A stretch of DNA of 64,000 nt from Yes71-27 sp040758635 (GCA_040758635.1 JBFLVI010000003.1:67147-131146); one strand, 5' to 3'; positions 33,448-42,459 are shown, counted from the first letter of the stretch. Numbers and translations: made by a program. Notes: generated by a model from the letters alone, not told the origin.

Positions 33448-34816
33448 CGACGAGGAGAGCGTCTGCCAGATGCTCCGCGACCTTTTCGAAGCGGAAGGCT
33501 ACGATGTTCTGACGGCGCTGCACGCTTCGAAAGCGCTGGAGTACCTTTACGATAAGGAGAAGGAAATCAACGTCGTCCTGGCTGACATTCGAATGCCGGA
33601 TGTCGACGGGCTGGAATTCTTTTCCCAGATCCGGCGCGAAGGCTACACCGTACCCGTAGTGATAATGACGGCGTACGGCACGACGAACACTGCGATCCAG
33701 GCGATGAAGCTCGGAGCCTTCGATTACGTTTTGAAACCGTTCAACATCGAGGAGCTTCTCCTCACTGTAAACAAGGCGGTCGAGGTTGACCGGATGGCGC
33801 GGGAGTTAACAGCCCTCCGGCGCGAGCTGGCGGGAAAGGCGCCGGGAAAAGAGATCGAAGAGCTCATCGGTCGCTCTGCCGCGATGCACGAAGTTTATAA
33901 GCAGATCGGGAAGTTCGCCGACACCGACTACACCATCCTGATTGTAGGGGAAACGGGTACCGGCAAGGAACTCGTGGCCGGGGCCATCCACCGGAACAGC
34001 AAGCGGCGCGACGGTCCCTTCGTCCGGATCAACTGCGCGGCGATCCCGGAGAACCTTCTGGAAAGCGAGCTCTTCGGGTACGAGAAGGGGGCTTTCACCG
34101 GGGCTTCCAGCCGCAAACTGGGCAAGTTCGAGTTGGCACACGGTGGGACGCTGTTTCTCGATGAAATCAGCGAAATTCCGCTCCCGATGCAGGCGAAGCT
34201 CCTGCGCGTAATCCAGGAGAAGGAATTCGACCGCGTCGGCGGCATCAAGGCAATCAAGGTAGACACGCGGATCATCGCGGCTACCAACCGGGATTTGGCC
34301 CAGATGGTGTGCGAAGGTTCTTTCAGAGCCGACCTCTTTTACCGGTTAAACGTAATCACCATCCAGATGCCGCCGCTGCGGGAGCGAAAAGAAGACCTCG
34401 GGCTGCTGGCGAACCATTTTGTGCAGCAAGCAGCGGCGAAGCTGGGCAAGCCGGTGCAGGGGATTTCCAACGAGGCGCGGGAGCTCCTTGAAGCTTACGA
34501 CTGGCCCGGAAACGTTCGGGAACTGCGAAACGTGTGCGAGCGCGCGGTGGTTCTGACGCGGAGCCTCCTGATCATGCCGGAGGATCTTCCGGCGACGCTG
34601 CAGCCGGGGTTTGAAGGGGGCGGGACGGCCGAAAAATGGACGGGACAGACACTCTACGAAATTTTAAGCGACGTGGAGCGGAGCGTCATCTTGCGCGCTT
34701 TGAAAAAGCATAATTTTAACCGCACGAAAACGGCCCAGGAACTGGGTATTAACCGCCGCACCCTGTACGAAAAGATTAAGGAATACGGCCTGGAAACCAA
34801 CCTGCCCGAGGAATAA
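33425..34816 (+). CDS. sigma-54-dependent response regulator (NtrC family)
   Basis: 463 residues. Receiver with Asp54 (VLADIRMPDVDG) and the DD pair at 8-9, AAA+ domain with GETGTGKE and the sigma-54 contact loop GAFTGA, arginine-finger region FRADLFYRLNV, and a Fis-type HTH (NRTKTAQELGINRRTLYEKI). GTG start inside the kinase gene. Two near-perfect sigma-54 promoters at 28.1 and 29.1 kb are the obvious nearby candidates for control, though no upstream activator sites were defined. Confidence 0.95.
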   Translation: MPRILVVDDEESVCQMLRDLFEAEGYDVLTALHASKALEYLYDKEKEINVVLADIRMPDVDGLEFFSQIRREGYTVPVVIMTAYGTTNTAIQAMKLGAFDYVLKPFNIEELLLTVNKAVEVDRMARELTALRRELAGKAPGKEIEELIGRSAAMHEVYKQIGKFADTDYTILIVGETGTGKELVAGAIHRNSKRRDGPFVRINCAAIPENLLESELFGYEKGAFTGASSRKLGKFELAHGGTLFLDEISEIPLPMQAKLLRVIQEKEFDRVGGIKAIKVDTRIIAATNRDLAQMVCEGSFRADLFYRLNVITIQMPPLRERKEDLGLLANHFVQQAAAKLGKPVQGISNEARELLEAYDWPGNVRELRNVCERAVVLTRSLLIMPEDLPATLQPGFEGGGTAEKWTGQTLYEILSDVERSVILRALKKHNFNRTKTAQELGINRRTLYEKIKEYGLETNLPEE

Positions 34817-34934
34817 AACCCCAAAAATTTTTTCAAGAAATTAGTGAAAAAAATCACGTACCTGCAGGAAAAAAGGAAAACCCAGCGAATTCAAGAATTA
34901 GGTTTTTAAAATCCTGAAGAAAGGAGGGGAGAAG

Positions 34935-35369
34935 ATGAAAATCCTGGTTCTTTATGACGGTTCAGAAAACGCGATGCGGGCGGTGGAGTTTGCGGGGCGG
35001 ATGGCAAAGGCGATGTCCGGAGTTCAGTGCACTTTATTGCAGGTGGTGGAGTTTTGGGAAACGGCTGCCTGGGGTTTTCTGACGCTGCCGGAAGAGAAGC
35101 AGGAAGAAGTGGTTAATAAAGCCAAGCAGAAAGCGGCTGAAGGCCTGGACAGGGCGAAGCGGTTGCTTGGCGAGAGTGGGGCTCAGATTGAAACGGTTAT
35201 CCTGGTTGGAGAACCGGTGGCGACGATTGTTGACTATGCGGAGCAGACGCAACCGGAGCTCATTGTCATGGGTAGTCGTGGTACCGGTCCCGTTCGGGAA
35301 CTGGTGCTCGGCGGCATCTGCCACAAAGTCCTTCAGCTCGCCAAACAGCCGGTTGTGGTTGTAAAATAA
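34935..35369 (+). CDS. universal stress protein (UspA family), second copy
   Basis: 144 residues. N-terminal KILVLYDGSENAMRA and C-terminal GSRGTGPVRELVLGGICHKV. The last position of the G-x2-G-x9-G-S/T motif is Gly rather than Ser/Thr, so ATP binding may be altered compared with the copy at 28191. AGAAAGGAGGGGAGAAG precedes the ATG. It sits just upstream of the second TauE-type permease. Confidence 0.9.
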   Translation: MKILVLYDGSENAMRAVEFAGRMAKAMSGVQCTLLQVVEFWETAAWGFLTLPEEKQEEVVNKAKQKAAEGLDRAKRLLGESGAQIETVILVGEPVATIVDYAEQTQPELIVMGSRGTGPVRELVLGGICHKVLQLAKQPVVVVK

Positions 35370-35610
35370 GTTTGGCAGACTTTTCTTGTCTAAGTAACCA
35401 GTGACTGTTATATTGTTTTTAAAAAGATGGCCAAGAAGGAGGTGGGTTAAGCTCGATTCAGAGAAAGAGGCCAAGACGTGCATTGCAGTGCAGGATATTT
35501 GAACCGTACTCATATTTGGTTTGTTCTGCACATGGAAAAAGAGTAGAGATAGAGTTGGGCGGCCCGGTTGGTCGTCTTCCATACCATCACGATAGGGGAG
35601 AAGTGAGAGT

Positions 35611-36561
35611 ATGTTGGAATTTGTTCCTGTTAGCGCGGCGGCCCTGGCGCAACTGGCTTCAGCGGCGCCGGAGGCGATGAGCGCTGCAGCGACTGCGGCA
35701 GGTGCGTCTCCAGACACGGCCTGGTGGGTTTGGCCTTTACTTTTGTTCGTTACCACATTCGTCTTAGGTATCCTTGCGGTTTTGGCCGGTGTCGGCGGCG
35801 GCGTTTTGTTCACACCCATTGTAGGCGGTTTTTTTCCGTTCGGCCTTGACTTTGTGCGGAGTGCGGGCTTGCTCGTTGCTCTCTCCGGTGCGGTGGCGGC
35901 CGGTCCGGGATTGCTTAAACGCAACCTGGCGAGTTTACGTTTGGCGTTGCCGGTAGCCCTGATCGCATCAACCGCCAGCATCTTCGGCGCGCTGATGGGC
36001 CTGGCTCTACCAAAAGACATCGTCAGAATTTGCCTTGGTATCACCGTCATTGGTATCGCAATTCTCTTTATCTTTGCAAAAAGTGCGGAGTTTCCAAAAG
36101 TGCCCAAGGCAGATGCCCTCGCGGCAGCAATGAGGATAAACGGTATCTACCACGAAGCTTCCACGGGCAAAACGGTTGACTGGACAGTTCACCGCTCGGC
36201 GCTTGGGTTTTTCCTTTTTATATTGATCGGGATCATGGCCGGCATGTTCGGTCTTGGTGCCGGGTGGGCCAACGTTCCCGTCCTGAACCTCCTGATGGGC
36301 GCGCCGCTCAAGATCTCGGTGGCGACCAGCAAGTTTCTCCTCTCCATAACCGATACTTCCGCGGCGTGGATCTATCTCAACGCCGGTGCTTGCATCCCGA
36401 TGATCACCGTTCCTTCGGTTCTCGGGATTATGCTTGGCTCCTTCATCGGTGTCCGGGTTCTGGCGAAAACCAAGCCGAAGGCGGTGCGGTATATCGTAAT
36501 CATAATGTTGTTCTTCGCGGGAGTCCGGCCGTTGTTACAGGGCCTGCACATCTGGAACTAA
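35611..36561 (+). CDS. TauE/SafE-type permease, second copy
   Basis: 316 residues. An Ala-rich N-terminus is followed by about eight membrane helices with LAVLAGVGGGVLFTPI and IGIMAGMFGLGAGWANVP as the paired family signatures. It is only distantly similar to the copy at 30290. Followed after 14 bases by a DUF1634-like gene, a common partner. Substrate unknown, probably an anion. About 240 bases upstream hold no convincing gene. Confidence 0.85.
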   Translation: MLEFVPVSAAALAQLASAAPEAMSAAATAAGASPDTAWWVWPLLLFVTTFVLGILAVLAGVGGGVLFTPIVGGFFPFGLDFVRSAGLLVALSGAVAAGPGLLKRNLASLRLALPVALIASTASIFGALMGLALPKDIVRICLGITVIGIAILFIFAKSAEFPKVPKADALAAAMRINGIYHEASTGKTVDWTVHRSALGFFLFILIGIMAGMFGLGAGWANVPVLNLLMGAPLKISVATSKFLLSITDTSAAWIYLNAGACIPMITVPSVLGIMLGSFIGVRVLAKTKPKAVRYIVIIMLFFAGVRPLLQGLHIWN

Positions 36562-36575
36562 GGGGGTAGAAGAGA

Positions 36576-37019
36576 ATGGCTGTGCAAAGGGAAAAAATGG
36601 TGCAACAGACAGCTGAAGCCCCGCCGGAACAGGTACTTTACGGTAATCTTCTCCTGGTTGCTTCAATTGCCGGGATCGCTTTGCTGGTGATAACCTTTGT
36701 TCTGTATATCTCTGGTGCAGTGGTCCCTCACGTCCCTCTGGAAGAGCTTCCGAAACTCTGGGGGAGGGGCGTTAGTGCGCACCACTATGTAGAAGCGACG
36801 AAAGCCCCTGTAGGTTGGGGTTGGCTCTCGATGATCGGCAAGGGCGACTACATGAACTACCTTGGTATTGCCCTGCTTGCCGGGGTAACGATTGTAGGCT
36901 ACCTGATACTCCTGCCGGCGTATATTAAGAAAAAAGACGGTATCTACTCTTTTATTGTGATCGCAGAAATCGTTGTTCTGATCCTGGCGGCTGCCGGCAT
37001 CGTGGCTGCGGGGCACTAA
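36576..37019 (+). CDS. DUF1634-like membrane protein
   Basis: 147 residues with three helices (about 25-50, 88-112, 122-145). DUF1634 proteins are regularly encoded next to TauE/SafE permeases and probably act with them. GGGGGTAGAAGAGA precedes the ATG. The operon ends at the terminator at 37057. Confidence 0.72.
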   Translation: MAVQREKMVQQTAEAPPEQVLYGNLLLVASIAGIALLVITFVLYISGAVVPHVPLEELPKLWGRGVSAHHYVEATKAPVGWGWLSMIGKGDYMNYLGIALLAGVTIVGYLILLPAYIKKKDGIYSFIVIAEIVVLILAAAGIVAAGH

Positions 37020-37056
37020 AGGCTCGTACAAGGATAGGGTTGGCGGTCTTCGCAAC

Positions 37057-37090
37057 GCAAAAGGGGGCGGCTTTGCCGCCCCTTTTGCTG
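37057..37090 (+). terminator. terminator of the second permease operon
   Basis: GCAAAAGGGGGCGGC (37057-37071) pairs with GCCGCCCCTTTTGC (37075-37088) around TTT; it is nearly symmetrical and could act in both directions. Confidence 0.85.
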
Positions 37091-37287
37091 CCTGCTGCAG
37101 CCGGAGAGAACCTTTTTCGTTTATCCTGCAAAGCTTTGAAGTGGTTCCGTTTCAAACCGGTTTTTCTTGACGAATCAGCGAAATTGAAGTATGATTATGA
37201 GCCTGAGTAGGACAACGAGTACTTTTTACCTGTTTTTGCCCCGGGGTTTACCAGTATTTTCCTGAAAGAGAAAGGCTGAGGATCAAC

Positions 37288-38691
37288 TTGCTTGCGGATT
37301 ACCAGACGCTCCTGGCAGTTGTTGTTTTCTTGGTTACTTACATTCTGATCGTATCCGAGAAGGTACACCGGGCGGTTGCCGCCTTTGTCGGCGCAACCGT
37401 AGTGGTCTTGGTGGGCATAGTGACGCCCGAGCGGGCGGTGGAGGCCATCGACTGGAACACCATCGGCTTACTTGTCGGGATGATGATCATCGTCGGTGTA
37501 ACCCAGGAAACCGGTGTCTTCAAGTATCTGGCGGTAAAGGCGGCCAAGAGTACTAAGGGGCAGCCGCTGGCCATTCTTGCTTCACTTTCCGCCGTAACAG
37601 CGGTGCTTTCTGCGCTTCTCGACAACGTGACCACGGTGCTCCTGGTCGTACCCGTCACGTTTACCATCGCCAGGAGGTTGGGGTTAAACCCGCTCCCCTT
37701 TCTTGTGGCCGAAATACTGGCTTCAAACATCGGGGGAACGGCCACGTTGATCGGCGACCCGCCAAATATTATGATTGGAAGTGCCACCCACCTCGGGTTC
37801 ATGGATTTCGTAATCAACCTGACCCCCGTGGTTGTCCTGGTATACGTAATCACCGTCTTTCTCCTGCAGCTTATTTACAGGGATAAGCTTCGGGTTCCAC
37901 CGGAGGTGCGCCAGCGCATCTTCGAGCTCGACGAGCGGGCTGAATTAAAGGACCGTCCGCTGCTGCGGAAGTGTCTTTTTGTTTTGGGGACTGTGATTCT
38001 GGGCTTCCTGCTTCACCAGTACCTGCACCTTGAGTCCAGCGTAATTGCGCTGGGCGGTGCCGCGTTGCTTCTGCTCATAACCCGTACTGAACCCGAGCAC
38101 CCGCTGAATACGGTCGAATGGTCGGTCATCTTTTTCTTCATCGGCCTTTTCGTAGTGGTGGGGGCGCTTGTGGAGGTGGGCGTGATCGAAGCCCTGGCCA
38201 GAATCGGCCTGGATATCACCGGGGGCTCAATCATTCCCACCGGGATTCTCATCATGTGGCTTTCGGCCGTTGCCTCTGCGTTTGTAGACAACATCCCGTT
38301 TGTGGCTACGATGATTCCGCTCATAAAAGACATGGGCCGGCTCGCCCACATGTCCACTTACGACTTGAACTTCCTCTGGTGGTGCCTCTCCCTGGGAGCC
38401 TGCCTGGGCGGAAACGGCACCATCGTCGGCGCTTCGGCCAACGTGGTGGTTGTAGGTATGGCCGAAAAACGGGGCCTGCTGATCGGCTTCGTTGATTTCT
38501 TGAAAATCGCCTTCCCGCTGATGCTGCTTTCCATAGTGATCAGCACGGGATACATGGTCCTGTGGTACGTGCTGCCCACCGGTCCGACCCTGCTGGCGGT
38601 GTTAGGTGCGGCGGGTGTCGTCGGCCTCCTCCTCAGTCTGAGTGTCCGCCGCTTGGCGGCGAAGGAAAACGGGCCGGAAGCAGCTACTTGA
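37288..38691 (+). CDS. ArsB/NhaD-type permease (ion transporter superfamily)
   Basis: 467 residues, about 11-12 helices. Family motifs include LDNVTTVLLVVPV, NIGGTATLIGDPPNIMIG and, in the second half, AFVDNIPFVATMIPLI with LGACLGGNGTIVGASANVV. The twin inverted repeats of the IT superfamily are intact. May move Na+/H+, arsenite or dicarboxylates; no ars genes are adjacent, so the substrate is open. TTG start. Last gene before the tRNA-Thr integration site. Confidence 0.87.
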   Translation: MLADYQTLLAVVVFLVTYILIVSEKVHRAVAAFVGATVVVLVGIVTPERAVEAIDWNTIGLLVGMMIIVGVTQETGVFKYLAVKAAKSTKGQPLAILASLSAVTAVLSALLDNVTTVLLVVPVTFTIARRLGLNPLPFLVAEILASNIGGTATLIGDPPNIMIGSATHLGFMDFVINLTPVVVLVYVITVFLLQLIYRDKLRVPPEVRQRIFELDERAELKDRPLLRKCLFVLGTVILGFLLHQYLHLESSVIALGGAALLLLITRTEPEHPLNTVEWSVIFFFIGLFVVVGALVEVGVIEALARIGLDITGGSIIPTGILIMWLSAVASAFVDNIPFVATMIPLIKDMGRLAHMSTYDLNFLWWCLSLGACLGGNGTIVGASANVVVVGMAEKRGLLIGFVDFLKIAFPLMLLSIVISTGYMVLWYVLPTGPTLLAVLGAAGVVGLLLSLSVRRLAAKENGPEAAT

Positions 38692-38789
38692 GGAAGGCGG
38701 GGTTTTGCCGAATCGTCAGGGTCTGGCTGTCCCAGGGTTTGTTCCCCAAAAGTATTGCCTGCCCGTGCTTTGGCTGCAGCCCCGATTCC

Positions 38790-38818
38790 TTGACAAGGGG
38801 TGAATTCTGGGCTAAGAT
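38790..38818 (+). promoter_or_regulatory. sigma-A promoter for tRNA-Thr
   Basis: TTGACA (38790-38795), 17-base spacer, TAAGAT (38813-38818). Confidence 0.8.
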
Positions 38819-38832
38819 AAAGATGCACATGG

Positions 38833-38907
38833 GCTGGTGTAGCTCAGCGGCAGAGCAGCGCACTCGTAATGCGCAGGCCGTCGGTTCGAATCCGACCACC
38901 AGCTCCA
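38833..38907 (+). tRNA. tRNA-Thr (anticodon CGT)
   Basis: Acceptor GCTGGTG/CACCAGC, anticodon stem GCGCA/TGCGC with loop CTCGTAA giving CGT, T arm GTCGG TTCGAAT CCGAC, discriminator T, encoded CCA. An integrase gene 80 bases downstream points toward it, making its 3' end the likely attachment site; a second att copy was not found in the window. Confidence 0.96.
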
Positions 38908-38918
38908 GAAAACCAAGC

Positions 38919-38961
38919 AACGGCAAGGGTTCCTGGGTTGGAAGCCCTTGCCGTTCTTGTT
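38919..38961 (+). terminator. terminator of tRNA-Thr
   Basis: AACGGCAAGGG (38919-38929) pairs with CCCTTGCCGTT (38945-38955), then CTTGTTT. Confidence 0.85.
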
Positions 38962-38988
38962 TCACCGTGAGAATTTGCTAACATTTTG

Positions 38989-40152
38989 CTAACGCGCGTC
39001 GTCGGGCTGGAGGAGTTGTTCGAGTTTGAGGGCCGCTTCGCGCTGCATTGTGGGCAGCAGGTGGGTATAGATGTCGCCGGTGACGGTGATCTGCGAATGG
39101 CCCAGGCGCTCCTGGACCACCTTCAGCCGGACGCCGGCTTTCAGGAGCAGGCTGGCGTGAACGTGGCGCAAATCGTGAAAGCTGATCGGAAAACCGGCCT
39201 CGCGGGCCTTCCTGCGGAAGAAGCTCCCGAGGGACGGCGGGTTTATCGGGCTGCCGTCCTCCCTGGTGCATACCAGGCCGGTTTCCTGCCACAAGCTCCC
39301 GGCCCTCAGCTTCCACTCAAGCTGCCGGCGGCGGTGCGCCTTCAGTTCCCGCACCACGGCGGGCGAGATGTCAACCGTGCGGCGCCCCTTCGCCGTTTTA
39401 GGTGATTTGTAAGCCGGCTCTCCGGCCTTCGTTTGGACGCTCGTCCGGCGGACGTGGATAACCAGGCCGTTAAGGTCCACGTCCTCCCAGCGCAGGGCAA
39501 GCACCTCGCCGAGGCGCAGGCCGGTGTAAACGGCCAGGAAAGCGGGCATGTAAAGGCAGGTGCCCTTCAGGGAGTCCAGCAGGTGCTGCACTTCGGTTTC
39601 GGTCAGCACCCGCGGTTCTTTTCTATCCGCCCGCGGCGGCCTCACCCTGGCGGCCGGGTTCCTGGATAACATCTCCCACTCGACGGCTTGCTCAAGCGCC
39701 CGGTGCAGCACCCGGTAGACGTATGCCACGCTCGCCGGCGCAAGGCCGCGCGGAACCGTTTTCTTGTTGTCGCGGCGGCCCTCCCGCGCCAGTTGTCCCA
39801 GGAATGTTTGCACCTGCAGTGGCGTGAGTTTTTGCAGCGGCACGCCGCCTAGGTAGGGGACTAACTGGTGGCGGATAATGCTCTCATACCGCCGGCGGGT
39901 TGTGGGGGAAAGGCCGTCGGCGTGGGTGGCGAACCACTGCTCAAGGTACTCCTTCACGCTCATCCTTGCAGGGTCAATGTAGGTCCCGCGTGCCACTTCC
40001 GCAATCGCCTTTGCCAGGGTCGCTTCGGCTTCCTTCTGGGTCTTGAATCCGCGTATCCATTTCTGCTTTCTCTTGCCGTCGGTGTGCAGGTCGAAAACGA
40101 TGTCGTAAACTATACCCTTTTTGGTCTTCCGCTTGTAGACACTTCCCCGCAT
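38989..40152 (-). CDS. phage-type tyrosine integrase
   Basis: About 387 residues. Arm-binding N-terminal domain (GSVYKRKTKKGIVYDIVFDL), SAM-like core-binding domain, and catalytic domain with Arg in TGLRLGEVLALRWED, HDLRH (box II) and the tyrosine in TGDIYTHLL. All catalytic residues are present. ATG 40152 is chosen with GAGGGGG nine bases upstream. Next to and directed at tRNA-Thr, the classic integrated-element layout. Confidence 0.94.
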   Translation of the reverse strand: MRGSVYKRKTKKGIVYDIVFDLHTDGKRKQKWIRGFKTQKEAEATLAKAIAEVARGTYIDPARMSVKEYLEQWFATHADGLSPTTRRRYESIIRHQLVPYLGGVPLQKLTPLQVQTFLGQLAREGRRDNKKTVPRGLAPASVAYVYRVLHRALEQAVEWEMLSRNPAARVRPPRADRKEPRVLTETEVQHLLDSLKGTCLYMPAFLAVYTGLRLGEVLALRWEDVDLNGLVIHVRRTSVQTKAGEPAYKSPKTAKGRRTVDISPAVVRELKAHRRRQLEWKLRAGSLWQETGLVCTREDGSPINPPSLGSFFRRKAREAGFPISFHDLRHVHASLLLKAGVRLKVVQERLGHSQITVTGDIYTHLLPTMQREAALKLEQLLQPDDAR

Positions 40153-40220
40153 ATACAAACCCCCTCAAAATTGGCCTACAAGGCCGGTCTAACGGCCCAG
40201 TAATACTTTCTACCTACCCG
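40151..40220 (-). repeat. duplicated leader, copy upstream of the integrase
   Basis: On the minus strand it reads GGGTAGGTAGAAAGTATTAC onward to GGCCAATTTTGAGGGGG. It aligns over about 70 bases with 41423-41496, upstream of the membrane-protein gene. Confidence 0.55.
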
Positions 40221-40322
40221 CTCCAGAAGGTGGCCTCTACGGGCCTCTACGCGCACGCTCTAAGGCGGCGGACCCACCTGGCCTGGGTCCCTACCTATTG
40301 CGCCACCACCACCAGGCATAAT

Positions 40323-40967
40323 CTACCCCCATAATATGTTTTCCGGCGGATTTGGGGGCACCGGCGTTAGCCTTTCCCCGTTCCAGAAAAACCACACATT
40401 TGCCCAATACTCGCCATTCTGAGAATAAGATGCTTTAACAGCCGAACCCCCGCCGGGCAGAGTGCTAGGTTCAACCTTAACATAGCCACGTGTCGTAACG
40501 GCGTGACGCCACCAGTCACGTCCGATGTACCGGCCGTTGTGCCAGAAGAAGATTGAATGGGGGCCATAATTAGGTTCTTCAATCTCACAAAAACCAACCA
40601 CCGCGGTGAGGTATCCGCCGTGATTGTCTGAGACGATGACGGGACCACCTACTACAGAGAAAGGATAACCCTCAATCCCGGCGGCGCTCAGGACTCGCTG
40701 GATTTCCTGCTGAGTCGGGGGTTTCGGCTTCTCCTGACGAGGCACGGCTTGCGCTTCGGTCTTGCTTTTCTGGTTCACCACCATTGCTGATTCCCTTCTT
40801 GTATGTGGAGATGGCTGAGCCTGCTCAGGCTGAATACACGGCTTCTCAACCACCGGTGGTGTCTTTGCAGGCGGCACCGTCTTCCTGATTGCCACCGCTG
40901 CCGTCTGCTTCGGGATCGTCTTTGCCACGCCGAATCCCGAAGCGAAGGCGAGCGCAATCATAAGCAC
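40323..40967 (-). CDS. secreted or anchored protein, probable 3' part of a frameshifted gene
   Basis: 214 residues. The extreme N-terminus is a hydrophobic helix (LMIALAFASGFGV), then a Pro/Lys/Gln-rich linker and a compact C-terminal domain (SIFFWHNGRYIGRDWWRH, WFFWNGERLTPV) that resembles LppP/LprE-type lipoprotein domains; that resemblance is weak. No ribosome site precedes GTG 40967. Its helix actually begins upstream in the same frame (TLAVV...), and removing one C from the C6 run near 40987 would fuse it to the upstream membrane gene. It is more likely the back half of that gene than an independent one. Confidence 0.5.
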   Translation of the reverse strand: MLMIALAFASGFGVAKTIPKQTAAVAIRKTVPPAKTPPVVEKPCIQPEQAQPSPHTRRESAMVVNQKSKTEAQAVPRQEKPKPPTQQEIQRVLSAAGIEGYPFSVVGGPVIVSDNHGGYLTAVVGFCEIEEPNYGPHSIFFWHNGRYIGRDWWRHAVTTRGYVKVEPSTLPGGGSAVKASYSQNGEYWANVWFFWNGERLTPVPPNPPENILWG

Positions 40968-41409
40968 TACTGCCAGGGTGCACCGGGGGGATCCTTCCCC
41001 TGTTTACCTGCCCGGACCCTTCGGCTTCTCTTTGGTGTATTACCCTGGTGGCGGGTGCGGGGTCCGCTTCGGCTGCTGAAACAGCCTCAAGCGCTCCTTC
41101 CGGCCTCTTATGCTTCAGCCGCTCAAAAAGCCAGAAGATAAGGCCAGCGAACACAAGCGCAGCCGTAAAACTAAAGACCTCCCGCGCCGTTAAGCTCTGC
41201 CACCACCAGCGCAGGTGCTCCTTGCTGGTATACCAGAAGCTAGGCAAAAAAATGCTCAGCAGGACCCCGACCCCGAAGGCGAAGCAACACAGCACTAAGT
41301 AGCCGAATACCCCGGCGCTTATCAGCCAGAAGCGGTGGTTTCTCAGCACAGCCCGGGCCCGCAGGCCAAGCAGTGCAAGGTCAGGCCGGGTGATCCGAAA
41401 ACGCTGCAT
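40846..41409 (-). CDS. membrane protein, probable 5' part of a frameshifted gene
   Basis: Starts at ATG 41409 with GGAGGGGAGG upstream. Two membrane helices (about 29-57 and 78-98) are followed by a charged linker. The last 40 or so residues after the C6 run overlap the next ORF and look like an out-of-frame tail. Correcting C6 to C5 would give one three-helix protein of roughly 330 residues ending in the WFFWNGERL domain. Function unknown. Confidence 0.55.
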   Translation of the reverse strand: MQRFRITRPDLALLGLRARAVLRNHRFWLISAGVFGYLVLCCFAFGVGVLLSIFLPSFWYTSKEHLRWWWQSLTAREVFSFTAALVFAGLIFWLFERLKHKRPEGALEAVSAAEADPAPATRVIHQREAEGSGQVNRGRIPPVHPGSSAYDCARLRFGIRRGKDDPEADGSGGNQEDGAACKDTTGG

Positions 41410-41422
41410 ATACCTCCCCTCC

Positions 41423-41496
41423 ATATACCAAACACCCCCAAAATTTGGCCCAGAAAGGCGGTTTATTTTTGCGCTAATGTTTTTATACCTACCCCA
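41423..41496 (-). repeat. duplicated leader, copy upstream of the membrane gene
   Basis: Minus-strand sequence begins GGGTAGGTATAAAAACATTA and ends in GGCCAAATTTTGGGGGTG; it is homologous to 40151-40220. Both precede minus-strand element genes. Confidence 0.55.
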
Positions 41497-41499
41497 TTC

Positions 41500-41706
41500 T
41501 TACCCCCGTCTTGTAGGCGATTTTGGCGCGTCCTTTTGGGTCCGCCACCGGTGGACGAATTCCTCAAGGTCCCGGCTGTCAATACGCCACCGGCCATTGT
41601 TGATCTTAAACGCGGGCAGTAAACCGCTGCGGATCCAAAACCTCAAGGTCCAAGGGGAGACCCCTAACCTTGTGGCCGCTTCTCTGGTGCCCAACAGCAC
41701 TTTCAT
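41500..41706 (-). CDS. excisionase-like MerR-type HTH protein
   Basis: 68 residues. Helix-turn-helix TREAATRLGVSPWTLRFWIR then FKINNGRWRIDSRDLEEFV with a wing, as in HTH_17/excisionase-type DNA-binding proteins. ATG 41706 has GGGAAAGGGGGTG upstream. Located in the integrated element together with integrase and repressor, so an excisionase or directionality role is the best guess. Confidence 0.78.
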   Translation of the reverse strand: MKVLLGTREAATRLGVSPWTLRFWIRSGLLPAFKINNGRWRIDSRDLEEFVHRWRTQKDAPKSPTRRG

Positions 41707-41993
41707 TTTCACCCCCTTTCCCACAAGAATAACAAAAAAATTTCAAAAAAACAACAAAATCAAAAAGGTTTGACCGTTACTTTATATGCGTTTTGATGCA
41801 TCGAAAATTTTCCTTAAAGAAAATTAATACAAATCCCGAATGCTTACGGCGGGGCGGTTTTGCGGATTTAAATGCCCGCCGGCAAAAAAAAGGGCGGGGC
41901 AAAAATGAAGTAGAAAAAAGCCAGTTGAAACGGGGGTGAGAAGATTATCCCGGTGTTTACAAGTAGAAACATGAAGCCCTTGATGTCAATGGT
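41707..41993. other. AT-rich gap in the integrated element
   Basis: No gene seen. Long A and T runs at 41724-41770 suit a promoter region for the excisionase-like gene, and there is a GCCCGCC/GGCGGGC-type inverted repeat near 41875-41897 (CCCGCC, then GGCGGG) around an A8 run. Confidence 0.4.
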
Positions 41994-42404
41994 TCAGAAG
42001 CCCTTCTCCTTTTGGGGGCGCCGCTTCTTCTCTCTTTCTACTGCTTCCAACGCCCAGCGCCAGCAGGCGAGCAGCGACTCCTTCTCCTCCTCTGTGAAGT
42101 TGGGGAGACGTTCCACCAACCGGATGAACAGCGGGTAACCGGCAAAGTAGGCGGCTTCCCCTTCCCGCACGATGTAGCCCTCGCCCTTGAAAACCTCGCG
42201 CCTCTCCGTCCGGCCGAGGAGGTAGTCTACCGAGACGTCGAAGAAGTCGGCCAGCCGCTTCAGCGTTGCCGGATCCGGCGTCCGCTTGTTCAGCTCGTAG
42301 TTTGCAATGGTGCTCGTACCTAAATTTAGGAGCTTCGCCAACTTTGCCTGGGAAAGCCCCTTCTCCTTCCGCAGCGCAGCCAGCCTTTCGCCGATTGGTT
42401 CCAT
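41994..42404 (-). CDS. CI-like XRE-family repressor
   Basis: 136 residues. N-terminal HTH (IGERLAALRKEKGLSQAKLA then KLLNLGTSTIANYELNKRTP, DFFDVSVDYLLG), followed by a short C-terminal domain without LexA-type protease motifs. ATG 42404 follows AAGAGGTG. Divergent from a Cro-like gene across 186 bases that hold inverted-repeat operators, the standard layout of a temperate-element switch. Confidence 0.88.
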   Translation of the reverse strand: MEPIGERLAALRKEKGLSQAKLAKLLNLGTSTIANYELNKRTPDPATLKRLADFFDVSVDYLLGRTERREVFKGEGYIVREGEAAYFAGYPLFIRLVERLPNFTEEEKESLLACWRWALEAVEREKKRRPQKEKGF

Positions 42405-42459
42405 CCGAGCGCACCTCTTGTCGAATGTAGCACGATTTGCAGCGTTAACCTATATTATG

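Noticed and set aside
35370..35400. possible sigma-54 site TTGGCAGACTTTTCTTGTC before the second permease
   Set aside because: Spacing between GG and the downstream element is wrong and there is no GC at -12.
35483..35680. small ORF upstream of the second TauE gene
   Set aside because: No ribosome site, arginine-rich out-of-frame tail, and overlap with the permease start.
40265..40320. tRNA-like sequence on the minus strand (GGACCCA-loop-TGGGTCC stem with GGTGG start)
   Set aside because: No T arm with TTCGA-type loop and no matching acceptor; it is just a hairpin between the integrase and the secreted-protein ORF.
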